Source of the DNA: Teichococcus aestuarii
GTDB taxonomy: Bacteria; Pseudomonadota; Alphaproteobacteria; Acetobacterales; Acetobacteraceae
Length of the DNA: 64,000 nucleotides
NCBI RefSeq assembly: GCF_003116135.1
Contig: NZ_PDOA01000002.1
Coordinates: 124,001-188,000 of the forward strand
Direction of reading: 5' to 3'
Of this stretch, positions 28,192-36,247 are shown piece after piece (within the stretch, counting starts at the first letter, position 1; every line of letters starts with the position of its first letter). Position numbers and translations under genes: made by a program. A model generated the notes under the pieces. It had not been told where the DNA came from. It saw only the letters and a program-made list of their open reading frames with translations, and searched no databases.

Positions 28192-28908
28192 TCACCCGCC
28201 GCCCAGCCCGGCCAGCCAGCGGCGCTTGCCGGCCAGGACATGCGCCTCCCCCGCCCGGCGGGCCGCCTCCGCGTCGCCGCCGGCGATGGCGTCCAGCATC
28301 GCCGCGTGCTCGGCATTGCTGGCGCGGCGGTTCTCCGCGTCGTCCAGCATCTGCCGGCGCACCGGGTGGCTCTCCTTCAGCATGGCGCGGTAGAGGGCGG
28401 CGGTGCGGCGGTGCGCCGCCGCCTCCAGCATCGCGTCGTGGAAGGCGAGGTTCAGCGCGTAGTAGCGCGCCGCGTCGCCGGCCGAGAGCGCCGCCGCCAT
28501 GGCCGCCACCTGGGCGCGCAGCGCGGCCATCTGCGGCGCGGTGGCGCGGCGCGCCAGCAGGGCGCAGCAGAAGCCCTGCAACAGCGCGCGCGTGTCGTAC
28601 AGCTCGGCCACCTCGGCGGCATCCAGGCGGCGCACGCTCATGCCGCGCTGCGCCGGGCCGCCCTGCACCAGCCCCTCGCGCTCCAGCGCCCGCAGCGCCT
28701 CGCGCAGCGGCCCGCGCGAGACGCCGAGCCGGGCCGCCAGCGCCTGCTCGTTCAGCCGCGCCCCGGGCGCCAGCAGCCCCTCCAGGATCATCCGCTCGAT
28801 CCCGGCATGCGCCAGCTCGGCCAGCGATTCGGCGCGGCGGCGGGCAATGCGGTCCAGCGCCTCGGGGCTGGGGGCCGGGGCGGAAAGGGCGGATGCGGTG
28901 GCGGCCAT
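28192..28908 (-). CDS. GntR-family regulator, FCD (FadR/VanR) subfamily
   Basis: A 238-residue regulator. The N-terminal winged helix is typical: ARLNEQALAARLGVSRGPLREALRALEREGLV. The C-terminal all-helical FCD domain contains the metal-binding pattern with NLAFHDAMLEAAAH and SNAEHAAMLDAI. Such proteins respond to organic acids. The start at 28908 gives MAATASALSAP. It is divergent from a Bug-type binding protein and an SDR gene, which it most likely controls through two GTnnAC sites in the shared promoter region. Confidence 0.88.
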   Translation of the reverse strand: MAATASALSAPAPSPEALDRIARRRAESLAELAHAGIERMILEGLLAPGARLNEQALAARLGVSRGPLREALRALEREGLVQGGPAQRGMSVRRLDAAEVAELYDTRALLQGFCCALLARRATAPQMAALRAQVAAMAAALSAGDAARYYALNLAFHDAMLEAAAHRRTAALYRAMLKESHPVRRQMLDDAENRRASNAEHAAMLDAIAGGDAEAARRAGEAHVLAGKRRWLAGLGGG

Positions 28909-28936
28909 GCGGCCATGGAACACATCGCACGCCGCT

Positions 28937-28962
28937 TGTCGACAGCCGGCAGACTGTTGACA
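28937..28962. promoter_or_regulatory. Paired GntR (GTnnAC) operator sites with -35 element
   Basis: TGTCGACA (28937-28944) and TGTTGACA (28955-28962) both fit the T-GT-nn-AC-A core bound by FCD GntR regulators, 18 bases apart. The second contains TTGACA, a perfect -35 hexamer reading toward the binding-protein gene, so repressor and polymerase would compete. Confidence 0.6.
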
Positions 28963-29066
28963 CTTTGCGGGCCGCCCCGCAGCATGGCCGCCGGGAGCCA
29001 TTCCGCGACCGGCCCGCATCCACAAGACCAATCCGCAGGGCCGGCGCGGCGAAGGAAGGAAACGCC

Positions 29067-30059
29067 ATGCTGCAGCGCCGGACCCTGCTGGGCGCCGCGC
29101 TTGCCTTGCCCGCCCAGGCCCTGCCGGCGCCGGGCGGGGGGGCACGCGCGCAAGCCGCCTATCCGGACCGCCCGGTCCGCGTCATCGTCGGCTTCGCGCC
29201 GGGCGGCGCCACGGACATCACCACCCGCCTGCTGGCGCCGCGCCTGCAGGCGGCGCTCGGCACCACCTATCCGGTGGTGGTGGAGAACCGGCCCGGCGGC
29301 AGCGGCAACGTGGCCACCCAGGCCGTCGTCAACGCCACGCCGGACGGCCACACCCTGCTGATGGGCACCATCTCCGCCCTCGCCATCAACCCCAGCCTGT
29401 TCACCGATCTCGGCTTCAACCCGCAGGCCGACCTCACCCCCATCGGCCTCTTCGCCGACGTGCTGAACGTGCTGGTGGTGCCGGTGGACCGGCCCTGGAA
29501 GACCCTGCCCGAGCTGATCGCCGCCGCGAAGGCGAAGCCGGAGGCGCTGAACTACTCCTCCTCCGGCATCGGCGGCGCCGGGCATCTGGGCGGCGCGCTG
29601 CTCGACCACCTGGCCGGCATCCGCACCACCCATGTCGCCTATCGCGGCGGCGGGCCGGCGATGACCGACCTGGTGAGCGGCAAGATGGACTTCTCCTTCG
29701 CCACCGCCCCCACCGCCCTGCCGCTGATCGAGGCCGGCAAGCTGCGCGCCCTGGCCGTGCCCACCGCGCGCCGCAGCCCGCTGCTGCCCGACGTGCCCGC
29801 CGTGGCCGAGACGGTGCCGGGCTTCGAGGTGGCCAACTGGTACGCCATGCTGGGCCCCAGGGGGCTGCCGCAGCCGGTGGCGGCGCGGCTCAGCGCCGCG
29901 CTGCGCGAGGCGCTGGCCGACCCGCAGCTCGTCTCCGCCCTCTCCCACCACGGCGCCGAGCCGCGCCCCTCCACGCCGGAGGCGCTGGCGCGCTTCCTGA
30001 AGCAGGAGACGGAGAAGTGGCGCCCCATTCTACAGGCCTCCGGCACCCGGCCGGAATGA
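29067..30059 (+). CDS. Tripartite tricarboxylate transporter substrate-binding protein (Bug family)
   Basis: A 330-residue periplasmic binding protein. The N-terminus MLQRRTLLGAALALPAQALPA is a signal peptide with RR; the mature protein begins AYPDRPVRVIVGFAPGGATDITTRLLAP, the standard Bug/TctC opening, followed by VVVENRPGGSGNVATQAVV and NYSSSGIGGAGHLGGALL, the ligand-binding loops. A strong GGAAGG ribosome site precedes the ATG. No tctA or tctB membrane genes are in the window, so it is an orphan. It is followed 22 bases later by an SDR gene and faces a GntR regulator. Confidence 0.93.
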   Translation: MLQRRTLLGAALALPAQALPAPGGGARAQAAYPDRPVRVIVGFAPGGATDITTRLLAPRLQAALGTTYPVVVENRPGGSGNVATQAVVNATPDGHTLLMGTISALAINPSLFTDLGFNPQADLTPIGLFADVLNVLVVPVDRPWKTLPELIAAAKAKPEALNYSSSGIGGAGHLGGALLDHLAGIRTTHVAYRGGGPAMTDLVSGKMDFSFATAPTALPLIEAGKLRALAVPTARRSPLLPDVPAVAETVPGFEVANWYAMLGPRGLPQPVAARLSAALREALADPQLVSALSHHGAEPRPSTPEALARFLKQETEKWRPILQASGTRPE

Positions 30060-30081
30060 GGCCGCAGCCGAGGGAACGTGC

Positions 30082-30864
30082 ATGGACCTGCAACTGAACG
30101 GGCGGGAGGCGCTGGTGGTGGGCGGCTCCTCCGGCATCGGCCTCGCCACCGCGGCGCTGCTGCTGCGCGAGGGCGCGCGCGTCACCATCGCCGGGCGCGA
30201 CGAGGCCCGGCTGGCCGGGGCCGCCGAGGCCCTGGCGCGCGAGACCGGCACCCGGCCGGAGACCGCCCGCTGCGACCAGGCCGACCCGGCGCAGGTGGCG
30301 GCCCTCGCCGCGCGCTGGGAGGGGCGGCACCTCGACGCGCTGGTCTGCGCCGCCGGCGGCAGCCACCGCTCCAGCTTCGAGGCGCTGACCGACGAACAGT
30401 GGCTGGCCAATTACGAGTTCAACATCCTGGGCACGGTGCGGGTGGTGCGCGCCCTGCTGCCGGCGCTGCGCCGGGCCGCCTGCGGGCGGGTGGTGCTGCT
30501 TGGCGCCGTCTCGGCGCGCCAGCCCACGGCGCAGCAGGTCGTCTCCAACACCCACAAGGCCGGCGTGCTGGCGCTGGCCAAGACCCTCTCGCTGGAGCTG
30601 GCGCCGGAGGGGATCGGCGTGAACAGCGTCTCGCCCGGGCGGGCGCTGACGCCGCTCTGGCGCAACCGCGCCGCCACCATGGCGAAGGATGAGGGCATCC
30701 CGGAAGCGACGGTGCTGGAGCGCGTGGCGGCCGACATCCCGATGGGGCGGCTGGCGGAGCCGGAGGAGGTGGCGGCCATGGTCGCCTTCCTCGCCTCGCC
30801 CGTCTCGGCCTATGTCACGGGGCAGGCCATCGCGGTGGATGGAGGGTTGCAGAGGGGCGTCTGA
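30082..30864 (+). CDS. SDR-family oxidoreductase with altered catalytic tyrosine position
   Basis: A 260-residue short-chain dehydrogenase fold. The cofactor motif is GGSSGIGLATAALLL (14-28), with NAG replaced by CAAGGSH and Asn114 in EFNILGTV. The catalytic region reads GAVSARQPTAQQVVSNTHKAG: Ser144 and Lys159 are present, but position 155, four residues before the lysine, is Ser instead of the usual Tyr. The C-terminus has SVSPGRALTPLW and VTGQAIAVDGG as in active SDRs. It may be catalytically altered or use another residue. It is probably co-transcribed with the upstream binding protein. Confidence 0.85.
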   Translation: MDLQLNGREALVVGGSSGIGLATAALLLREGARVTIAGRDEARLAGAAEALARETGTRPETARCDQADPAQVAALAARWEGRHLDALVCAAGGSHRSSFEALTDEQWLANYEFNILGTVRVVRALLPALRRAACGRVVLLGAVSARQPTAQQVVSNTHKAGVLALAKTLSLELAPEGIGVNSVSPGRALTPLWRNRAATMAKDEGIPEATVLERVAADIPMGRLAEPEEVAAMVAFLASPVSAYVTGQAIAVDGGLQRGV

Positions 30865-30876
30865 CAGGAAGCCAGG

Positions 30877-30918
30877 GCGGGGGAAGGAATTCCCCCCGCG
30901 CCCCCATCCTTATTTCTG
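30877..30918. terminator. Terminator of the recurrent GGGGGAA/TTCCCCC family
   Basis: GCGGGGGAA, a GGAA loop and TTCCCCC (one bulged C) then CGC, followed by CCCCCATCCTTATTTCTG. It is almost identical to the element at 63587-63623. It separates the SDR gene from the convergent hypothetical gene. Confidence 0.7.
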
Positions 30919-30923
30919 TCGGT

Positions 30924-31442
30924 TCAGGCGTCGCGGCGGGCCTGGTTGTTCCGGGTGGCCTGGGAGACGCTGCCCACCTGGCGCGGGTCCACCTGCGTCA
31001 TCCGGCTGTCATGCTCCACCGGGTTCATGCCGCGATGCGCGGTGCGGCCGGAGGAGGGGTGGTGGCGCACGCGGCTGGCCCGCTTCATCTCCAGCGCGCG
31101 GCGGGCGATCTCGCCCTGCGCCGGGCGGCGCGCGGCGGCGTCATGCCGCCCGATCTCCTTGTTCACCCGCTTCAGCGCGGATGCGAAGACCTGCTTCTTC
31201 AGCGAGAGGCCGCTCTCGTCCCGCGCCGGGGTGGCGCCGCGCGGCTCGGCCTTGCCGCGCATCTCCCGCCGCCGCCCGCGGCCGACGTCGCGCGCCTTGT
31301 CGCGGAATTCGCGCAGGGTGCGCGCCATCTCGATCAGCTCCGGCTTCGGCAGGCCGCAGAGATCCGGGTAGTGGCTGCGGGAGACGGCCTCGAACTCGGT
31401 CGCGGTCAGCAGGCGGCGTTCGGTGGCGATCGGCAGGCTCAC
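30924..31442 (-). CDS. Hypothetical protein, 172 residues, basic
   Basis: Starts at a GTG (31442) with GGAGGAG eight bases upstream. The N-terminal half reads ATERRLLTATEFEAVSRSHYP and ELIEMARTLREFRDKARDVGRGRRRE; the C-terminal half is rich in Arg, His and Asn (KRASRVRHHPSSGRTAHRG). No signal peptide or membrane helix is present. The pattern of short helices with many arginines suggests a nucleic-acid or nucleoid-associated protein, but no family is recognised with certainty; similar short proteins occur in Rhizobiales and Acetobacteraceae. It follows terC on the same strand with a strong hairpin between them. Confidence 0.7.
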   Translation of the reverse strand: MSLPIATERRLLTATEFEAVSRSHYPDLCGLPKPELIEMARTLREFRDKARDVGRGRRREMRGKAEPRGATPARDESGLSLKKQVFASALKRVNKEIGRHDAAARRPAQGEIARRALEMKRASRVRHHPSSGRTAHRGMNPVEHDSRMTQVDPRQVGSVSQATRNNQARRDA

Positions 31443-31462
31443 GGCATTCTCCTCCAGAAGCG

Positions 31463-31495
31463 GGGCGGGCCGCCGGTTCGCCCGGCGGCCCGCCC
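31463..31495. other. Strong 14-bp hairpin in the leader of the 172-residue gene
   Basis: GGGCGGGCCGCCGG and CCGGCGGCCCGCCC pair perfectly around a TTCGC loop. It lies between terC and the next gene on the same strand, about 20 bases before the ribosome site, so it may terminate terC transcripts or stabilise/attenuate the downstream message. Confidence 0.5.
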
Positions 31496-31551
31496 TTCCG
31501 AAGATGAAAACGCTGTAATCTTCCGGGGGTTTCCCCGGCCGCGCCCCGGCT

Positions 31552-32286
31552 TCAGCCGGCGCGGCGCTTCGCCCGGCGGCTGACGATGTTCAGCGCCTCC
31601 ACCAGCGTCGAGAAAGCCATGGCGGCATAGACATAGCCCTTCGGCACATGCGCCCCGAAGCCCTCGGCGATCAGCGTCATGCCGATCATCAGCAGGAAGC
31701 CCAGCGCCAGCATCACCACCGTCGGGTTGGCCTTGATGAAGTTGGCCAGCGGGTCGGCCGCCAGCAGCATCACCGTCACCGCCGTCAGCACGGCGATGAC
31801 CATGATCGGGATGTGCGGCGTCATGCCGACCGCGGTGATGATGCTGTCGATCGAGAACACCAGGTCGAGCACCAGGATCTGCGCGATGGCGCTGGAGAAG
31901 GTGAGCGTGGCCTTCCCCGCGAACATGTCGCCCTCCGCCGGCGGGTCGACATTGTGGTGGATCTCCTTGGTCGCCTTCCACACCAGGAACAGGCCGCCGG
32001 CGATGAGGATCAGGTCGCGCCAGGAGAAGCCGTGGCCGAACAGCTCGAACACCGGGGCGGTGAGCCGCACGATGATGGCCACCGTGCCGAGCAGCGCCAG
32101 CCGCAGCACCAGCGCCAGCCCGATGCCGATGCGCCGCGCCCGCGCCTGCTGTTCCACCGGCAGCTTGTTGGTGATGATGGAGATGAAGATCAGGTTGTCG
32201 ATGCCGAGGACAACCTCCATCGCCATCAGCGTGGCGAGGGCGACCCAGGCGGCCGGGTCGGCGGCCAGGGCGAGCAGCGAATCCAT
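31552..32286 (-). CDS. TerC family integral membrane protein
   Basis: A 244-residue polytopic protein with seven to eight helices. The two repeated TerC signatures are [18 protein letters not shown] and [18 protein letters not shown], whose acidic residues in the membrane are thought to bind metal. TerC/Alx relatives export manganese or support metalation of secreted proteins; others are tied to tellurite resistance. A cytosolic loop contains [15 protein letters not shown]. It overlaps the upstream lipid kinase gene by one base (TGATG), so the two are co-translated. Confidence 0.9.
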   Translation of the reverse strand: MDSLLALAADPAAWVALATLMAMEVVLGIDNLIFISIITNKLPVEQQARARRIGIGLALVLRLALLGTVAIIVRLTAPVFELFGHGFSWRDLILIAGGLFLVWKATKEIHHNVDPPAEGDMFAGKATLTFSSAIAQILVLDLVFSIDSIITAVGMTPHIPIMVIAVLTAVTVMLLAADPLANFIKANPTVVMLALGFLLMIGMTLIAEGFGAHVPKGYVYAAMAFSTLVEALNIVSRRAKRRAG

Positions 32287-33197
32287 CAGGCAGGCATCCC
32301 ATGGGAAGGGTTGGAGGAAGGCACATAGACCCGCACCGCCTTCGGCAGCAGCCGGAAGCGCGCGGGGGTCATGGCGTTCAGCTCGCCATCGGTGTTCACC
32401 GGCATGGGGCGGCGGGTGCGCACCTCGCAGGCGGTGGTGGGGAAGGCCCGCACGTCGTGCCATTGCCCCTGCGTGCCGCGGCGCAGATAGGGCAGCAGCG
32501 CCAGCAGCCGCCACCAATGGTCCAGCTCCAGGCTGTAGACGTCGAGCTTGCCGTCATCCGGCCGGGCGGAGCTTTCCACGGTCATGCCGCCGCCATAGTG
32601 CCGCCCATTGCCGACCGAAACCTGGATGGTCTTCACCTGCTCCGTCACCCCGTCATGGGTGATCCAGGCGGTGAAGCGGCGCACACGGCGCAGCAGGCGG
32701 AAGGCGGCCAGCGCGTAGCCCAGCTTGCCCCAGCGCTTCTTCTCCTCCCGCCCCAGCCCCTTGGCCAGGGTGGCGCTGAAGCCGATGCTGGCGACGTTGA
32801 AGAAGGGCCGGCTGTTCACCTCGCCCAGGTCGATCGGCCGCAGCACGCCGCCGGCGATGACATGGGCCGCCTCCACCGGGTCGAACGGGATGTCCAGGCT
32901 GCGCGCCAGGTCGTTGGCGGTGCCGAGCGGCAGGATGCCGAAGGGCAGGCCGGTCTCCATCAGCGCCGGCGCGGCGCCGTTCAGCGTGCCGTCGCCGCCG
33001 CCCAGGATCACCGCCGCGAAGCCCTCGGCGGCGCGGGCGCGGATCACCTCGGCGGCGGTCTGGCCGGGGCTGCAGGGGTGCTCCACCAGCGACCAGCCGG
33101 CATCGCGCAACACCGCCAGCGCCGCGTCGATGACGGCGCCGCCGTTGCGGGCGTTGCGGTTGACGATCAGCAGGGCGCGGCGGTCCGGCTCAGCCAT
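32286..33197 (-). CDS. Diacylglycerol/lipid kinase family protein (YegS-like)
   Basis: A 303-residue lipid kinase. The N-terminal nucleotide-binding domain shows [12 protein letters not shown] and [17 protein letters not shown], the GGDGT motif that binds ATP, then [18 protein letters not shown]. The C-terminal beta-sandwich contains [14 protein letters not shown] and [13 protein letters not shown]. The ATG at 33197 is chosen over a GTG 12 bases upstream. It phosphorylates a membrane lipid (diacylglycerol or phosphatidylglycerol by analogy) on the cytosolic face. It is coupled to terC and lies back to back with a PAP2 phosphatase, which could oppose it. Confidence 0.9.
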   Translation of the reverse strand: MAEPDRRALLIVNRNARNGGAVIDAALAVLRDAGWSLVEHPCSPGQTAAEVIRARAAEGFAAVILGGGDGTLNGAAPALMETGLPFGILPLGTANDLARSLDIPFDPVEAAHVIAGGVLRPIDLGEVNSRPFFNVASIGFSATLAKGLGREEKKRWGKLGYALAAFRLLRRVRRFTAWITHDGVTEQVKTIQVSVGNGRHYGGGMTVESSARPDDGKLDVYSLELDHWWRLLALLPYLRRGTQGQWHDVRAFPTTACEVRTRRPMPVNTDGELNAMTPARFRLLPKAVRVYVPSSNPSHGMPA

Positions 33198-33401
33198 GCG
33201 CCACCCCACAGGCCCCGTACCCCGTCGCCGGCATCACGCTCGCTCCGCAGCTTTGCACCCTGGCTTTCTCCTGGCAGAACCGGCCGCGCCCTGGCGCTGG
33301 CACATCCGGCGGGAAACGCGCCAGGGAGCGGAGGGATGCGGAAGCGTGGCAACTCCCACCAGATGGCCGCGTCTCTGCCTTATCGGCAAGCGGAATCCCG
33401 G

Positions 33402-34145
33402 ATGCTACGCGACACCCTGACCATTCTCTCCCGCCGCTTCAGCTGGGGGCAGTTCGCCACCCTGGCGGCCCTGCTGGTCTGCGCGGGCGGCATGCTGGCC
33501 TTCGCCGCCATCATGGACGAGGCGCTGGAAGGCGGCACCCACGCCTTCGACGAGACACTGCTGCGGGCGCTGCGCAACCCGGCCGACCTCTCGGACCCGC
33601 TCGGGCCGTTCTGGCTGGAGATCATGATGCGCGACTATACGTCGCTCGGCAGCCACGCCGTGCTGCTGCTGATCGGCGCCGTGGCGCTGGGCTACATCGT
33701 CATGCTGCGCAAATGGCTCTCCGCCACGCTGCTGACGGTCTCCTTCGGCGGCGGCATGGCGCTGAACAGCCTGCTGAAGCTGGGCTTCGACCGGCCACGG
33801 CCGGACCTCGTGGCGCATCTCGTCGAGGTGCACACGGCCAGTTTCCCGAGCGGCCACGCCATGCTCTCCGCCACCTGCTACCTGACGCTCGGCACGCTGC
33901 TGGCGGGGGTGACGCACCACAGGCGGCTCAAGGCCTACATCCTCGGCATCGCCATCGGGCTGACGCTGCTGGTGGGCAGCAGCCGCGTCTATCTCGGCGT
34001 CCACTGGCCGACCGACGTGCTGGCCGGCTGGTGCCTGGGCGCCGCCTGGGCCATGGGCTGCTGGCTGGTGCTGCGCGCCTGGCTGGCCTGGCACCAGCGC
34101 CGCCGCCGCCTGCACCCACCAGGAGAGGGGCACGGGCCGGGCTGA
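33402..34145 (+). CDS. PAP2-family membrane phosphatase
   Basis: A 247-residue membrane protein with the three phosphatase motifs in order: KLGFDRPRPD, SFPSGHAM, and SRVYLGVHWPTDVLAG, which carry the catalytic histidines. Six helices are readable. Family members dephosphorylate phosphatidic acid or undecaprenyl diphosphate at the outer face of the inner membrane. The start is uncertain: ATG at 33402 gives MLRDTLTILSRRFSWG; upstream ATGs at 33336 and 33363 would add 13-22 residues. Its divergent neighbour is a lipid kinase, suggesting opposing lipid phosphorylation steps. Confidence 0.88.
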   Translation: MLRDTLTILSRRFSWGQFATLAALLVCAGGMLAFAAIMDEALEGGTHAFDETLLRALRNPADLSDPLGPFWLEIMMRDYTSLGSHAVLLLIGAVALGYIVMLRKWLSATLLTVSFGGGMALNSLLKLGFDRPRPDLVAHLVEVHTASFPSGHAMLSATCYLTLGTLLAGVTHHRRLKAYILGIAIGLTLLVGSSRVYLGVHWPTDVLAGWCLGAAWAMGCWLVLRAWLAWHQRRRRLHPPGEGHGPG

Positions 34146-34152
34146 AGGCCGC

Positions 34153-34362
34153 TCAGAGGTGGCGGCCGCGCTCCAGGATCTCGAGCGTGTATTCGCGGTA
34201 GCTCATCCCCAGCTCCTCGGCCCGGGCGAGGCGACGCAGCGCGATCTCGCGCGGCGGCGTCTTCCAGGCCTTGCGGCTGGCACGGCGCCAGTTCCAGGCA
34301 TTCCAGGAAAGGTCGGGCTCCGGCTCCAGCGGCGGGCCGCCATTGTGGCCGATCAGGGCCAT
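34153..34362 (-). CDS. Small conserved hypothetical protein, 69 residues
   Basis: Reads MALIGHNGGPPLEPEPDLSW at the start and ends REYTLEILERGRHL. The opening IGHNGGPPL and the tail with RRLARAEELGMSYREYTLEIL recur in small alphaproteobacterial proteins that I recognise by sequence but whose function is unknown. It is highly charged with two predicted helices and no export signal, compatible with a DNA- or RNA-associated role. It ends seven bases from the PAP2 gene stop (convergent). Confidence 0.75.
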   Translation of the reverse strand: MALIGHNGGPPLEPEPDLSWNAWNWRRASRKAWKTPPREIALRRLARAEELGMSYREYTLEILERGRHL

Positions 34363-34517
34363 GCGCCGCCCTCCACCGCCACTGCCCGCATCGCCCGCCT
34401 CCCGCTGTGCCGCAGGGCAGCACAGCATACGATCCGGCGCGCGGCGAGGGGAATCTGGCCGGAACGGCCCCGGGGCGGAGGCTCCGGCCCGATGAATCCC
34501 GGCGGGCCGGAAATCCC

Positions 34518-34868
34518 CTACAGCCCTTCCTTCCGCGTCCAGCCCTGGTCGCGCATGCAGGCCTCGATGACCGTGGCGCGCAGCGGCGCGGCGGCATCGC
34601 GCGTCCGGTACTGGGGCGGGCGGAAGCCGCCCGGCGAGGTCCAGCAGCGCCGGCCATCGCGGCCGCACTCGGTCACCGACGGCTCCCAGTAGCCGGGGCG
34701 TTCCACGTAATCCTGCCACTCGGGGGGGATCTGGCGGCCGGCCGCCTCGCACCGGCCCAGCGCGGCCTGCCTCTCGGCGCCGGTGGCGCCGGGCTTCTCC
34801 CAGCCGGCGCAGGCCGCCAGGGAGAGCAGGGCGGCGCCCCAGGCGGAGATCCTCATGCCGGCCCTCAT
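34518..34868 (-). CDS. Putative lipoprotein, 116 residues
   Basis: MRAGMRISAWGAALLSLAACAG is a lipoprotein signal with lipobox LAAC, so lipidated export is likely. The mature part has a repeated Gly/Trp/Arg pattern (PPEWQDYVERPGYWEP, DGRRCWTSPGGFRPP) and five further cysteines that could form disulfides, ending MRDQGWTRKEGL. The tail MRDQGW is seen in several small alphaproteobacterial lipoproteins. The ATG at 34868 has AGGGG correctly spaced; the ATG at 34856 is an alternative. Function unknown; outer-membrane or periplasmic location is inferred. Confidence 0.75.
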   Translation of the reverse strand: MRAGMRISAWGAALLSLAACAGWEKPGATGAERQAALGRCEAAGRQIPPEWQDYVERPGYWEPSVTECGRDGRRCWTSPGGFRPPQYRTRDAAAPLRATVIEACMRDQGWTRKEGL

Positions 34869-34986
34869 CGCATCCCCTTTCCACCCGCGGCACCTGACAT
34901 GGGAAGGCGGCCGCGCCGCCGGGAGCCCGCAGGGCCCGCCGATCGCGGCATCGTGGGAGGACAATGGGGAACAGGGCGGGGGCATT

Positions 34987-35058
<72 letters not shown>

Positions 35059-35137
35059 ATTCTCCTGACGATGTGGCGGACCCGCATCGTCCCGCAAGGC
35101 CACCCTCCGCGATGGCGTCCGCAGACGCTCAACGGGC

Positions 35138-35181
35138 GGATGCCAGAGCATCCGGGTTTTCGCCTTTCAGGCGGCATTTTT
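35138..35181 (+). terminator. Two short hairpins followed by T-tract in the gap after tRNA-Thr
   Basis: GGATGC-CAGA-GCATCC and CGCC-TTTCA-GGCG, then GCATTTTT. No plus-strand gene ends just upstream, so it may terminate antisense reading or mark a short unannotated transcript. Nothing else is recognised between the tRNA and the next gene. Confidence 0.3.
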
Positions 35182-35305
35182 CAAGAGCGCCGGGTTTCAG
35201 GAGCGCCGGAAGGGGCGCGACTCCCCTGGCTGGCGCGGCCGGCCTTTCCTATGCTGCCTGCGTTGCGTGCGTAAAACAAAAAAAGCCGAATGGGAGAGAA
35301 GCCCG

Positions 35306-36241
35306 ATGCGTTACGCTGCCCTCGCGGCGGCGCTTGCCTGCCTCCTGGCAAGCGCCTCATCCGCCATGGCCCAGAACGCCATCACCATGATCGTCGGCTA
35401 CCCGCCCGGTGGCGCGTCCGACCTGATGGCCCGCATCCTGCAGCCCGAGATGGCCAAGGCCCTGGGCCGTCAGGTCGTGATCAAGAACTCGCCCGGCGCC
35501 AACGGCACGGTGGGCGCCATGGAGCTCACCCGCTCCCGCCCGGATGGCGAGACCATCCTGTTCGCGCCCGGCGGCTCGCTGGTGCTGACGCCGCACACCC
35601 GCGGCGCCCCCTTCCAGCAGGCGGAGTTCATCCCCGTGTGCCAGATCTCGGCGGCGCATGTGGTGATGATGACGCAGCAGGATTCGGGCCTGCGGACGCT
35701 GCAGGACGTGGTGGCCCGCGCGCGCGAGAACCCGGGCGCCTTCGCCTATGCCAGCACCGGCCCCGGCGGCACGCCGCATATCAGCATGATCTCGCTGGAG
35801 AGGCTGGCGGGCATCGAGATGAACCACATCCCCTTCCGGGGCTCGGGCGACGTGATGCAGGCCATGGCGGGGAAGCAGCTCTCGCTGTTCACCGACCAGG
35901 GCAACCTGGTCCGGCAGTACAACCTGCACCCCATCGCCGTCTTCAGCGCGGCGCGGGCGAAGGAATTCCCGGACACGCCCACCATGCGGGAGCTGGGCTT
36001 CGACCTGAACTTCACCATCTGGTCCGGCCTCTACGCGCCCGCCGGCACGCCGGATGCCACCCTGAAGCCGATCGAGGAGGCCTGCGCCCAGGCCGTGGCG
36101 GCGCCCGCCGTGGTGGAGGGCTTCAGGCGGATGGACATGCCGATCCTGCTGCGCCGCCGCACCGACTTCACCGCCTACCACAACGCCGAGTACGAGCGCT
36201 TCGGCAGGCTGGTGAAGCAGTACGACCTGCGCGTGAACTGA
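35306..36241 (+). CDS. Tripartite tricarboxylate transporter substrate-binding protein (Bug family)
   Basis: A 311-residue periplasmic binding protein with a Sec signal MRYAALAAALACLLASASSAMAQ. The mature start NAITMIVGYPPGGASDLMARILQPE and VVIKNSPGANGTVGAMEL are Bug signatures, with FAYASTGPGGTPHISMISLE forming the ligand loop. A good ribosome site (GGGAGAGAAG) precedes the ATG. No transporter membrane subunits are present. It is convergent with an enolase-superfamily gene that is itself downstream of a third Bug gene, so these may handle related sugar acids. Confidence 0.92.
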   Translation: MRYAALAAALACLLASASSAMAQNAITMIVGYPPGGASDLMARILQPEMAKALGRQVVIKNSPGANGTVGAMELTRSRPDGETILFAPGGSLVLTPHTRGAPFQQAEFIPVCQISAAHVVMMTQQDSGLRTLQDVVARARENPGAFAYASTGPGGTPHISMISLERLAGIEMNHIPFRGSGDVMQAMAGKQLSLFTDQGNLVRQYNLHPIAVFSAARAKEFPDTPTMRELGFDLNFTIWSGLYAPAGTPDATLKPIEEACAQAVAAPAVVEGFRRMDMPILLRRRTDFTAYHNAEYERFGRLVKQYDLRVN

Positions 36242-36247
36242 GCCGCC

